Notes under the pieces: model-generated
Told to the model about the DNA's origin: nothing
Database searches by the model: none
The model's input: the letters and a program-made list of their open reading frames with translations, nothing else
Made by a program: the position numbers and the translations under genes
Origin: JBBIPZ01 sp037442505 [NCBI: Deltaproteobacteria bacterium]
Lineage (GTDB): Bacteria > CALINM01
Direction of reading: 5' to 3'
DNA length: 32,211 nucleotides
NCBI GenBank assembly: GCA_037442505.1
Contig: JBBIPZ010000025.1
Location: 1 to 32,211, forward strand
Shown: piece after piece, positions 1 through 6,888 of the stretch
Numbering within the stretch: position 1 is the stretch's first letter
Layout of the letters: the number at the start of each line of letters is the position of its first letter

Positions 1-51
1 TATAGGGGGAAAATTTTGTTGACAAATTTCTTTAGAACATTTAAGTTATGT

Positions 52-80
52 TAGAAAAATTATATTTCAATCAGTATAAA
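52..80 (+). promoter_or_regulatory. Candidate sigma70 promoter of the first tetraheme cytochrome gene
   Basis: TAGAAA (52-57), a 17-base spacer and TATAAA (75-80) place a start site near 87, about 22 bases before the ATG. A perfect TTGACA also lies further upstream at 19-24, but it has no convincing -10 at normal spacing. Only one of the two is likely used; this pair fits the leader length better. An exceptionally strong Shine-Dalgarno, AAGGAGGTGAT, sits at 95-105. Confidence 0.45.
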
Positions 81-108
81 AACCACAAAACTACAAGGAG
101 GTGATTTT

Positions 109-615
109 ATGAAAAGCCTATTTTTGTTTTTATTGGCAACTTTCTTTTTGGTGTCTGTGTCTGCAGATGCTTCTTTTGCCTATGGTCCTCATGACCCTAA
201 CTGCGTTGAATGTCACAGCATTCACATGGCTAAGGGTGATAAGTTGCCCGCAGTTAATCTTTCTCAGGACAAGTATAAAACTGGCGAAACTGTTAAAGGC
301 ACAGATGCTTTTTGTTTGGGCTGCCATAATAAAAATGTTGGTATTTTGCCTGTAGACCTGCACAAGACACACCCCGTAGGAATTACACCCAAAAAAGCAA
401 AGGTTCCTGCTTCTAATCTGGCAGCAGATGGAATGTTTGGTTGTATTAGTTGCCATGACCCACATCCATCCAATCCAAACTATAAGTATCTCGTAGTAGA
501 TACAAATGGTGGCAAAAATATGGGAAAATTCTGTAGCTACTGTCATCCTGCTCAGGCATCGTCTGAAAGTTCGCTTGCGCCAGCTGCGGCTCCAGCAATT
601 AAAAAAAAGAAATAA
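109..615 (+). CDS. Secreted tetraheme c-type cytochrome
   Basis: A 168-residue periplasmic electron carrier. A hydrophobic signal peptide covers residues 1-24 and is followed by four CXXCH heme sites at about 32-36 (CVECH), 69-73 (CLGCH), 112-116 (CISCH) and 142-146 (CSYCH). Extra histidines near the sites (HKTHP, HDPHP) could be distal ligands, so bis-His coordination is likely. The tail is Ala/Pro-rich and ends in four lysines. The layout matches the doubled-CXXCH families common in metal- and sulfur-reducing anaerobes. The start is fixed by the strong ribosome site at 95-105. The gene looks monocistronic, with a terminator directly behind it. Its redox partner cannot be told from sequence; the NrfD/multiheme block at 2.3-6.8 kb is the obvious candidate supplier of electrons. 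Confidence 0.9.
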   Translation: MKSLFLFLLATFFLVSVSADASFAYGPHDPNCVECHSIHMAKGDKLPAVNLSQDKYKTGETVKGTDAFCLGCHNKNVGILPVDLHKTHPVGITPKKAKVPASNLAADGMFGCISCHDPHPSNPNYKYLVVDTNGGKNMGKFCSYCHPAQASSESSLAPAAAPAIKKKK

Positions 616-621
616 TTTATC

Positions 622-648
622 GAGGGGAGAGCTTGCTCCCCTTTTTTT
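622..648 (+). terminator. Rho-independent terminator after the tetraheme cytochrome
   Basis: The stem GGGGAG (624-629) pairs with CTCCCC (636-641) around a six-base loop and is followed by seven T (642-648). The T tract runs straight into the ATG of the next gene at 649. Confidence 0.85.
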
Positions 649-1125
649 ATGAATATTAATTTTTTAGTAGCGCAAACTTTAAAATCTCTAAAACTCAAAA
701 TTTCCGTAGCAGAATCCTGCACTGGTGGACTCATATCAAAGCTGCTTACTGATGTTCCAGGTAGCTCAGATTTTTTTTATTCCGGCATAGTAACATACTC
801 CAACGAAGCTAAAATTAACCTTTTAAATATTAACAGCAACATAATTTCAAAATACGGTGCTGTTAGCAAAGAATGTGCTGTCGCAATGGTTACTGGTCTA
901 CATAAAATAACAAATTGTGATATATGCATTGCAACAACTGGTATTGCTGGTCCTATTGGTGGCTCTATGCTTAAGCCTGTTGGCTTAATTTACACTTCTT
1001 TTATTATCAATAATAATTTAACTGTAAAGAAGATTTTCTTAAAGGGTTCAAGGGAGCTGATTCGGCAACAGACTGCTAATTTTTGCCTTAAATTTTTGTT
1101 AACTGCAGTTACTAAAAATGTATAA
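649..1125 (+). CDS. pncC: CinA C-terminal domain protein, nicotinamide-nucleotide amidohydrolase (PncC)
   Basis: PncC deamidates nicotinamide mononucleotide to nicotinic acid mononucleotide in the NAD salvage cycle. This is the stand-alone 158-residue form without the N-terminal MoCF-like domain of full CinA. Family signatures are AESCTGGL (about 21-28), YSGIVTYSNEAK, YGAVSKE and TTGIAGPIGG, then KPVGLIY. The only in-frame ATG is at 649 and abuts the T tract of the upstream terminator, so there is no Shine-Dalgarno and expression must come from readthrough or an unseen start. The reading frame overlaps thpR by 8 bases. A cinA-thpR pairing, often followed by recA, is common in bacteria; recA is not here. 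Confidence 0.88.
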   Translation: MNINFLVAQTLKSLKLKISVAESCTGGLISKLLTDVPGSSDFFYSGIVTYSNEAKINLLNINSNIISKYGAVSKECAVAMVTGLHKITNCDICIATTGIAGPIGGSMLKPVGLIYTSFIINNNLTVKKIFLKGSRELIRQQTANFCLKFLLTAVTKNV

Positions 1126-1690
1126 ATTACGCTTATTTATAGCAATAGACATTGACTCAACCGGAATTGAAAAGATATCTTTACTACAGGAAAAGTTTAA
1201 GAATCTTACAAAATTTATTCGACGGACTGATAAATCAACATGGCATTTAACTTTGAAATTTCTTGGAGAACAAGATGCAAGAAACATCCCTAAATATATT
1301 GAGTTATGTGAATCTGTTAAGCAATCCTTTTCTAGATTTTCCATAACTCTTAAAGGAACCAGTGCATTTCCAAATCTTAATTATCCTCGCATATTATTTG
1401 TTAATGTAATTAAATCCGATTATCTTTGTAGGCTTTATAATCTTTTAGAAGATGCTTTTGAACATTATGGTCTTCCAAAAGAAAAAAAAAGCTTTTCCCC
1501 ACATGTAACTCTGGGCAGAATTAAAGAACTTGATAAATTAAATCACTCTCATCCCTCTTTTATTTTAGATTTTATAAAATTGGGTGGGACATTTGAGCAC
1601 TGTTTTGAGGTGACTTGTTTTACTTTATATCAAAGTATTCTTAAACCAGATGGACCTCAGTACAAAGCTATTAAAAGCTTTATTTTTTAG
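1118..1690 (+). CDS. thpR: RNA 2',3'-cyclic phosphodiesterase (ThpR/LigT family)
   Basis: A 190-residue member of the 2H phosphoesterase superfamily, which opens 2',3'-cyclic phosphates on RNA ends and in vitro can join tRNA halves. The two catalytic HxTL motifs are visible at about residues 43-46 (HLTL) and 129-132 (HVTL), at normal spacing and in a protein of normal family length. The N-terminal RLFIAIDI strand is typical. Translation is probably coupled to pncC through the 8-base overlap. Its 3' end overlaps the convergent triheme cytochrome gene by 4 bases. Confidence 0.9.
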   Translation: MYKLRLFIAIDIDSTGIEKISLLQEKFKNLTKFIRRTDKSTWHLTLKFLGEQDARNIPKYIELCESVKQSFSRFSITLKGTSAFPNLNYPRILFVNVIKSDYLCRLYNLLEDAFEHYGLPKEKKSFSPHVTLGRIKELDKLNHSHPSFILDFIKLGGTFEHCFEVTCFTLYQSILKPDGPQYKAIKSFIF

Positions 1691-1917
1691 TTTTTATGAC
1701 ACTCTACACACCTCTCATCTACAAACATCTGTGTTTTAATATTTTTCTTATCAATTTTTACATTGATTCCATGGCATTTGAAACAGTCTTTGAAGCCTAA
1801 AGCCTTGTGCATCTTTACCATCTTAGGATTTTTGCTATGACATTGATTACACTGAAACGCATTTAGTTTTGCAAATGTAAACAGTAAAATTAAAGTTATA
1901 TGAAGTATCCATTTCAT
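1687..1917 (-). CDS. Very small secreted triheme cytochrome
   Basis: A protein of only 76 residues with three CXXCH sites: CNQCH (23-27), CFKCH (45-49) and CVECH (70-74). A signal peptide occupies about 1-20, so the mature chain is about 56 residues for three hemes. Triheme c7 cytochromes of Geobacter (PpcA type) are about 70 residues when mature and carry three hemes; this one is shorter and its third heme site is almost at the C-terminus. Free histidines (H37, plus those of the motifs) could supply only part of the sixth ligands, so one or more hemes may be Met/His or five-coordinate. No clear ribosome site precedes the ATG; a TAAAAT lies just upstream (1924-1929). It is tail-to-tail with thpR. 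Confidence 0.82.
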   Translation of the reverse strand: MKWILHITLILLFTFAKLNAFQCNQCHSKNPKMVKMHKALGFKDCFKCHGINVKIDKKNIKTQMFVDERCVECHKN

Positions 1918-1963
1918 ATTTTTATTTTAACATTAATCGAGATTAAAACCTTTGACTAAAATC

Positions 1964-1989
1964 AAAAAAGGGGCTTGTTGCCCCTTTTC
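1964..1989 (-). terminator. Terminator of the dodecin gene
   Basis: AAAAGGGGC (1966-1974) pairs with GCCCCTTTT (1980-1988) around the five-base loop TTGTT. Read on the minus strand the hairpin follows the dodecin stop closely and ends in a run of T. The A/T arms make it potentially bidirectional. Confidence 0.85.
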
Positions 1990-2193
1990 TTAATCTTCCA
2001 GCAAAAAGATGACATCCAGCTTAACTCTGTACTCTACAATTTTGTTTTTTTCGACATGTGCCTTAAATTCTTTGACTTTGAATCCTGTTATCCCTCTCAG
2101 TGTTTTAGAAGCCCTTTCAAAACCGGTTTTGATAGCATCATCAAAGCTTTTTTTAGAACCTGCAATAATTTCTGTAACTCTTGCTACTGGCAT
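1990..2193 (-). CDS. Dodecin family flavin-binding protein
   Basis: A 67-residue protein with the dodecin pattern: VARVTEIIAGSKKSFDDAI, then a helix, then TLRGITGFKV, KEFKAHVEKNKIVEYRVKLDVIFLLE. Dodecins form hollow dodecamers that store or buffer flavins. There is no Trp in the chain, whereas well-studied dodecins stack the isoalloxazine between Trp side chains (W36 in archaeal and many bacterial forms); the aligned position here reads GF. Ligand and stacking may therefore differ. The ribosome site AGGAGGT is at 2198-2204. The gene has its own promoter and terminator, so it is a single-gene unit. Confidence 0.88.
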   Translation of the reverse strand: MPVARVTEIIAGSKKSFDDAIKTGFERASKTLRGITGFKVKEFKAHVEKNKIVEYRVKLDVIFLLED

Positions 2194-2237
2194 AAATACC
2201 TCCTGCTGTTTTACTCCACCTTAGTGGGCTTATCCTA

Positions 2238-2265
2238 AATTTAGCAGGGGGAAAAAGTTTGTCAA
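2238..2265 (-). promoter_or_regulatory. Candidate promoter of the dodecin gene
   Basis: On the minus strand a perfect TTGACA (2265-2260) is followed by a 16-base spacer and TAAATT (2243-2238). It lies just downstream of the NrfD-operon terminator and 45 bases before the dodecin ATG. Confidence 0.5.
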
Positions 2266-2275
2266 GTATAGTCAC

Positions 2276-2304
2276 GAAAAAGGGGCTTAAAAAGCCCCTT
2301 TTTC
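2276..2304 (-). terminator. Terminator of the tetraheme/ferredoxin/NrfD operon
   Basis: A perfect 13-base stem: GAAAAAGGGGCTT (2276-2288) pairs with AAGCCCCTTTTTC (2292-2304) around an AAA loop. It sits 17 bases after the NrfD stop codon on the minus strand. Confidence 0.9.
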
Positions 2305-2320
2305 TATGCAAAATTGATAT

Positions 2321-3529
2321 TTACTGTTTATTATATCTGAGCCTTCCAGTATCGATAGCAATTGCAACCTTTGCAAGAAGTGTGTATATCAAGAAGCCTA
2401 ACGCCCAGACGCCTAAAGACACCATAACTTCTGTTGATGAAGGCATATATTCATATATCTCGCCTAAGGTATCAGGAATAAATCCGGGAATGATAAATCC
2501 CATACCTTTTTCGATCCAGACACCACAAAAAATTAATACACAACCAATATTTAACAAAACTATACTTCTAATGTTTCTAAGCAACAAGAAAATCACAAAC
2601 GCAGAAACGTTAAACACGATAGCCGTCCAGATCCATGGCACCAGAGCGTTGTGCCCATGCAATCCCTGCATAAGATACTCCATTGGTGCAAGATGGATTG
2701 TTCCTGAATAGTACTCTTTAAAAAGCTCTGCTCCAAAAAGGAATAGGTTAAAAAACATTGCATAAGCCATTATTTCTGCTACTTTAAAAAGTGCCGCATC
2801 CTGAATTTTGAAGTTGCCAAATTTTCTGATAAGCTGGAATATTATCAATATTAAAGCTGGTCCAGAGCAGAATGCCGAAGCCAGAAATCTCGGAGCCAAA
2901 ATTGCAGCATTCCAGAAAGGCCTTGCTGGTAGCGGATTATACAAAAATGCTGTAACCGTGTGAATACTGACAGCCCATGGAATTGAAAGGAGAACAAATG
3001 GCAGATAAAACTTTTTGTTTGGCTCCTGTTCAACATATTTTTTATAAAGTAGATAAAATGGTATGATAGTGTTTATAATCAAATAGCCGTTAAGCACTAT
3101 AACGTCCCATGAAAGCATAGAAATCGGAAAATTAAGTATCCCAAGCCCCGGTATGATATGCCAGAATCTGTCGGGTCTTCCTAAATCCACAGTAATAAAA
3201 CCTAAACACATAACAATCGCAGAAAATGCCATCAGCTCTCCAAGAATAACAATCTCGTGAATAGCATGAAAATGATATATGTAAGCAGGAATCACCAGAA
3301 GAACCGCAGCTGCCGCTACACCAACCATAAAGGTAAAGTTAGCAATATAAAGTCCCCACGAAACCTGATCCTTCATATTAGTCACTATCAAGCCTTGATC
3401 GAGCTGGTGAATGTAGCTTCTGGCAGCAAAAGCTATTATAATTAGCAAAAACGCCACCCATGAATAATATAACTTTCCACCTTTAAATATTTCTTTTATA
3501 GCTCCACCAATAAAACTAATAAATTTCAT
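2321..3529 (-). CDS. NrfD/PsrC-family integral membrane quinone-interacting subunit
   Basis: A 402-residue polytopic protein with about ten membrane spans and almost no soluble domains. Family features include WGLYIANFTFMVGVAAAA in the second span, ITVDLGRPDRFWHI in the loop after the third or fourth span, and the PLPARPFWNAAILAPRFLASAFCSGPALIL stretch typical of the longer DsrP/HmcC/CbcU-type NrfD proteins. These subunits oxidise or reduce menaquinone and pass electrons to a partner ferredoxin on the periplasmic face. The partner is the gene immediately upstream. GAGGAG at 3538-3543 is its ribosome site. It is the last gene of the unit, before a strong terminator. The exact subfamily (Dsr, Hmc or Cbc type) needs a tree. 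Confidence 0.88.
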   Translation of the reverse strand: MKFISFIGGAIKEIFKGGKLYYSWVAFLLIIIAFAARSYIHQLDQGLIVTNMKDQVSWGLYIANFTFMVGVAAAAVLLVIPAYIYHFHAIHEIVILGELMAFSAIVMCLGFITVDLGRPDRFWHIIPGLGILNFPISMLSWDVIVLNGYLIINTIIPFYLLYKKYVEQEPNKKFYLPFVLLSIPWAVSIHTVTAFLYNPLPARPFWNAAILAPRFLASAFCSGPALILIIFQLIRKFGNFKIQDAALFKVAEIMAYAMFFNLFLFGAELFKEYYSGTIHLAPMEYLMQGLHGHNALVPWIWTAIVFNVSAFVIFLLLRNIRSIVLLNIGCVLIFCGVWIEKGMGFIIPGFIPDTLGEIYEYMPSSTEVMVSLGVWALGFLIYTLLAKVAIAIDTGRLRYNKQ

Positions 3530-3552
3530 ATCACACGCTCCTCATATCTTAA

Positions 3553-4473
3553 TTAACTATGGAAGAAGTAGAAAAACCTCGGGTGTGTATTTAAATCTTC
3601 CTTTAACCTGAACACCCTCTTGGTTTCTATTATCTGCCTGATTTCGCTTTCCGGGTCTAAAAGATTGCCAAACTTTCTTGCACCAACAGGACAAATTTCG
3701 ACACATGCCGGATATTTACCCTCTCTACTCCTCTGAATACAGAATGTGCATTTTTCGACAACGTTCTTCATTCTTGGTCTATTGCCAAGATAGTGTGTAT
3801 TTGTATTCAGTTCTTCCAATGGTATCTGTGGTTCTGCCCAGTTAAATTTTCTACCCATATATGGGCATGCTGCCATACAGTATCTACACGCTATACACCA
3901 GTTGTAATCAACAACCACAATACCATCTTTTTCAGTCCAGGTAGCTTTAACAGGACATGCCTTTACACAAGGTGCCTTTTCACACTGCTGACATTGCACT
4001 GGAACATAAAAATAACCCGGCTCCGGAACTTTTGCTGCTTCATAGTAATGTTCAGAATTTTCAAAATCAATACCTTGCCCTTTCTTAAATCTCATCACTC
4101 TAATGTAATGTATCTGATGAGGAGCCCTTGACAGGTTGTTTTCCTTAACACAAGCATATACACATCTCCTACATCCGATACATTTTGAAAGATTCAAGCC
4201 ATATGCAAAAGAAACATTCTCCCTTGCAGGGGTTCCTTTCACGACAAAATCTTTTCCATACTTCTTTTTGTATTTTTCTTCCAATCTTTTTAGAGTCTTT
4301 TTTACTTCATCAGGAGTCATTTCTCTGAAATTCTTTTGTAAAAAATCCTCCATATCAAAATCTCTTACAGCCGACTCAGCCTTTGCAAGTGGCAAAAGAG
4401 CAGCAGCTGCACCTGCCATAAACGTCTTTAAAAACTTTCTTTTTGTTAAGGATACTTTCTTCTCTTCCTTCAT
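3553..4473 (-). CDS. Exported ferredoxin subunit with four [4Fe-4S] clusters (DsrO/HmcB/CbcT-like)
   Basis: A 306-residue protein from the ATG at 4473, chosen because AAGGGG precedes it at good spacing; an in-frame ATG at 4518 overlaps the upstream gene and would put 15 charged residues before the export signal. Sixteen Cys form four cluster motifs: C98/C101/C104/C108, C161/C164/C169/C173, C193/C196/C199/C203 and C242/C245/C257/C261. The N-terminus reads KRKFLK followed by an Ala-rich hydrophobic stretch ending in AKA, i.e. a Tat-type signal with KR in place of RR. It probably wires the NrfD quinone site to the tetraheme cytochrome encoded directly upstream. The spacing to NrfD is 23 bases. 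Confidence 0.9.
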   Translation of the reverse strand: MKEEKKVSLTKRKFLKTFMAGAAAALLPLAKAESAVRDFDMEDFLQKNFREMTPDEVKKTLKRLEEKYKKKYGKDFVVKGTPARENVSFAYGLNLSKCIGCRRCVYACVKENNLSRAPHQIHYIRVMRFKKGQGIDFENSEHYYEAAKVPEPGYFYVPVQCQQCEKAPCVKACPVKATWTEKDGIVVVDYNWCIACRYCMAACPYMGRKFNWAEPQIPLEELNTNTHYLGNRPRMKNVVEKCTFCIQRSREGKYPACVEICPVGARKFGNLLDPESEIRQIIETKRVFRLKEDLNTHPRFFYFFHS

Positions 4474-4498
4474 ATTTTTATTCCCCTTGAATAATGGT

Positions 4499-4996
4499 TT
4501 AATGTGCTTTAGAACCATGCCTTGTTGGTTTAATTGGAGCCGGTTCCGGTGTTAACTCTTTAAACTTGGGCGAGTGTGGATTATGACAATGAACACATAA
4601 CAGGTACTGCTTTTCTCCATCCCAATTCCCTGTCCTTTTACCATGAACGCCTCTTTTCCAATCATTAAAAATGTTTCCGTGACATTGTCCACAAAGCTTA
4701 TAAGACTCATAAAAATTAATTGATTCTCCGTTAGCTAGCTTCAATTTATTCATATTTCTTTCATCATGGCAATCATAACACCAACGGTCGCCGTGATGTT
4801 CTATTTTAATATTTTGGTGCATCTCCTTCAGTACCCTCTTTTTCTTGTTTCTATCCAGACCTTCATGACACTCCATGCAGGGATAAATTCCCGGCGTAAA
4901 AGGTGGATAAGGCACATGATAATCCTTCCCCGCAAAAACTTTCATTGAGAAAACAAAAACAAAAACAGCTACTAACATAATCACTCTTTTATTCAT
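4499..4996 (-). CDS. Secreted tetraheme cytochrome of the NrfD module
   Basis: A 165-residue protein with a signal peptide (about 1-22) and four CXXCH sites at 40-44 (CMECH), 73-77 (CYDCH), 102-106 (CGQCH) and 134-138 (CVHCH). The last site is followed by NPHSPKFKELTPEPAP, a Pro-rich tail that may dock onto the other subunits. GGAGG at 5004-5008 is the ribosome site. It is the first gene of a unit with the four-cluster ferredoxin and NrfD protein. The same subunit set (multiheme cytochrome, ferredoxin, NrfD) is described as Cbc4 (CbcSTU) in Geobacter, so a menaquinol:periplasmic cytochrome oxidoreductase role is likely. Minus-strand TAAAAT (5035-5030) or TCTAAT (5026-5021) could be its -10, but no good -35 was seen. 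Confidence 0.88.
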   Translation of the reverse strand: MNKRVIMLVAVFVFVFSMKVFAGKDYHVPYPPFTPGIYPCMECHEGLDRNKKKRVLKEMHQNIKIEHHGDRWCYDCHDERNMNKLKLANGESINFYESYKLCGQCHGNIFNDWKRGVHGKRTGNWDGEKQYLLCVHCHNPHSPKFKELTPEPAPIKPTRHGSKAH

Positions 4997-5073
4997 CTAT
5001 AAACCTCCAAGCATGTTGACATTAGAATTATTTTAATCTTTGTATGAACGTAAAACGCATTTATTTTATTATT

Positions 5074-5112
5074 AAAAAAAAAGAGAAGTCAAGATTGCCG
5101 ACTTCTCTTTTT
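5074..5112 (-). terminator. Terminator after the 14-heme cytochrome gene
   Basis: GAGAAGTC (5083-5090) pairs with GACTTCTC (5100-5107) around a nine-base loop, extended by A/T pairs, with nine T on the minus strand (5082-5074). It separates the 14-heme gene from the downstream tetraheme/ferredoxin/NrfD unit, which is therefore transcribed separately or by readthrough. Confidence 0.85.
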
Positions 5113-5140
5113 GATTATTTTTGTTTAATTTAACGAAGTT

Positions 5141-6751
5141 TTATTTAGTTTTCTCTAATTTTTTTAAATAGCCTTCAACCAGCTCCAGATTGTGTAGAGG
5201 TTTTCCTTTCTTCAGATGTTCTAACAGTTCTTTTTCTTTGCCATGTTTTCTGCTAATTTGATTGTTAAGTCTCTTTATTAAATCAGCCTCTTCTTTCAAC
5301 CAATCTGTGAGCTTATTTGCCATCTTTTCATCATGACAGTTTACACACTGTGTTTTTACAAGTTGCCCCTTCTGAGGCATTCCGGCAATGATCTTATGAC
5401 AGTCAACACATTTGATCTCTGCTGTTGCCTTAAAGCTTGGCGATGGTTTCTTTTCATCGATTATGGTTCCATAGTAAAGCTTTCTAGCTTCGACATGACA
5501 ATACTGACATTTATCTTCTTTCACGTCCCAGTGATGACATCCAACACAGTTTTCATGATTAATAGTTTTGCCATGCTCTTCAAACCCAGCATGACAGTCG
5601 ATACACACCAGCTTTGCCTTTTTAATATGTTTTCCGTGGTCGAACATTACCGTGTCATGTGAAACTTTAAGGTTTTCTATCCCTGCATGACAGTTTCTTA
5701 CACAAGTGTTTTCTTCCCTTGTAATTATCACCGGCTTGTAGTTTTTATCTACATGACTAATCAGCTTCTCTAAGCTGTTCACAAGATTTGTATAACGAGT
5801 AGAGATTTTTTCGAAGTTGTGAACACCTTTTGAGCCATCAATTTTTAACTCATAATACTCATCAAGATATTTCTTCAAAAAACCATCTTTTTCGACCTTG
5901 CCTTTTTCGACAAGTTCATTCAATTTGTTGATATCAACATCTGCCCTTTTCGCAAGATCTGTTACATCATGTTGCCATTTTCTAAATACTTCTGCATACC
6001 TCTGATGCCCTCTATGACATCTGATGCAGGATTTTTCGCTTGCCCTGAAATCTGTTATCGGAATATGACAATCAACACACATTAACCCAGCCTTACCCTT
6101 AAAGCTTGAGTAAAAATTTTCCCCCTCTTTTGGATGACACACATCACATTTGCTTCTTGGCGCTTTAACATCATTGTGACAACCAAAACAACCACTTCTA
6201 TCAGGATGGCTTTTCTCATTTATATCAGCATGCGCTATTCTCCAGTGACATTCGGTACATAGCTTCTCTGTTAACTCATCGTTGTGATGCTTAATCCTTA
6301 ATCCATTTACCATAGTTTTTGTTCTTACGTCTTTATGACAGTTGTAACAGGCTTCCCATGGTGCCTTAGCAGATTCCCTTATAAGCTTTTTCATCTTTTC
6401 TGGATCTTTGACAAGCATATGATAAGCACCATGTCTAACAGCCATTATTTTTGCCAATATGTAATTGAGCTTTCCCGGCTTAACATGGCAATCGATACAC
6501 TCAACGCCTTTCTGGCTATGTTTCGACCTGTTCCATGTTCCGCAAGCATTCCCCATCTCGTGACAGGAGATGCAAAAACTTGCCTTTGATGTTGCATGCA
6601 GGAAAGCTCCCCCCCCATAGTAAAGCGCTGGTATAGCTATTAAGATAGCTATCACTACTATCTTTGGATTATCTTTCAACCATCCAAAAAACCTTTTAAA
6701 AAACCCTTTCTTCTCTTCAGCTGACTTTTCATTTTTTTCTTCTTCTGACAT
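5141..6751 (-). CDS. Membrane-anchored NapC/NirT-like multiheme cytochrome with 14 heme sites
   Basis: A 536-residue protein from the ATG at 6751; an in-frame TTG lies at 6766, but the purine-rich G8 tract between them is the obvious ribosome site for the ATG. A charged N-terminus and one membrane span (about 31-50) are followed by a NapC/NrfH-like tetraheme segment (CISCHEM, CIDCH, CYNCH, CTECH), then CFGCH, CDVCH, CVDCH and CIRCH, a helical stretch of about 100 residues without hemes, a CVRNCH site (three residues between the Cys), and CIDCH, CVGCH, CQYCH, CVDCH and CVNCH. That makes 13 canonical sites plus one CX3CH. The heme-free helices contain GVHN, and the C-terminus PLHNLELVEGYL, patterns also seen in the helical parts of NrfA/octaheme reductases. 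Likely a quinol-linked electron conduit; enzymatic activity is possible but not shown. Confidence 0.88.
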   Translation of the reverse strand: MSEEEKNEKSAEEKKGFFKRFFGWLKDNPKIVVIAILIAIPALYYGGGAFLHATSKASFCISCHEMGNACGTWNRSKHSQKGVECIDCHVKPGKLNYILAKIMAVRHGAYHMLVKDPEKMKKLIRESAKAPWEACYNCHKDVRTKTMVNGLRIKHHNDELTEKLCTECHWRIAHADINEKSHPDRSGCFGCHNDVKAPRSKCDVCHPKEGENFYSSFKGKAGLMCVDCHIPITDFRASEKSCIRCHRGHQRYAEVFRKWQHDVTDLAKRADVDINKLNELVEKGKVEKDGFLKKYLDEYYELKIDGSKGVHNFEKISTRYTNLVNSLEKLISHVDKNYKPVIITREENTCVRNCHAGIENLKVSHDTVMFDHGKHIKKAKLVCIDCHAGFEEHGKTINHENCVGCHHWDVKEDKCQYCHVEARKLYYGTIIDEKKPSPSFKATAEIKCVDCHKIIAGMPQKGQLVKTQCVNCHDEKMANKLTDWLKEEADLIKRLNNQISRKHGKEKELLEHLKKGKPLHNLELVEGYLKKLEKTK

Positions 6752-6801
6752 ACTCTCCCCCCCCAAAAATTAATTATATCAAATGTGTTTTTTTTAATTT
6801 G

Positions 6802-6830
6802 ATTATTAGCAGAAATTTAGTTTTTGTCAA
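6802..6830 (-). promoter_or_regulatory. Sigma70-type promoter of the 14-heme cytochrome gene
   Basis: On the minus strand TTGACA (6830-6825), a 17-base spacer and AATAAT (6807-6802, five of six consensus bases). It gives a leader of about 45 bases ending in the G8 ribosome site. Confidence 0.65.
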
Positions 6831-6888
6831 GCAAAATTAATCAAATTTAATAAAAATTTCAAAAATTGTAAAACTGACTCACGCTTTC

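Noticed and set aside
130-546. A 138-codon frame antisense to the first tetraheme cytochrome
   Set aside because: No domain features and fully inside a confident gene.
1964-2304. The two GGGGCTT-stem hairpins as a dispersed repeat or mobile element
   Set aside because: Each is a normal terminator placed right after a gene; the shared stem sequence is short and typical of terminators.
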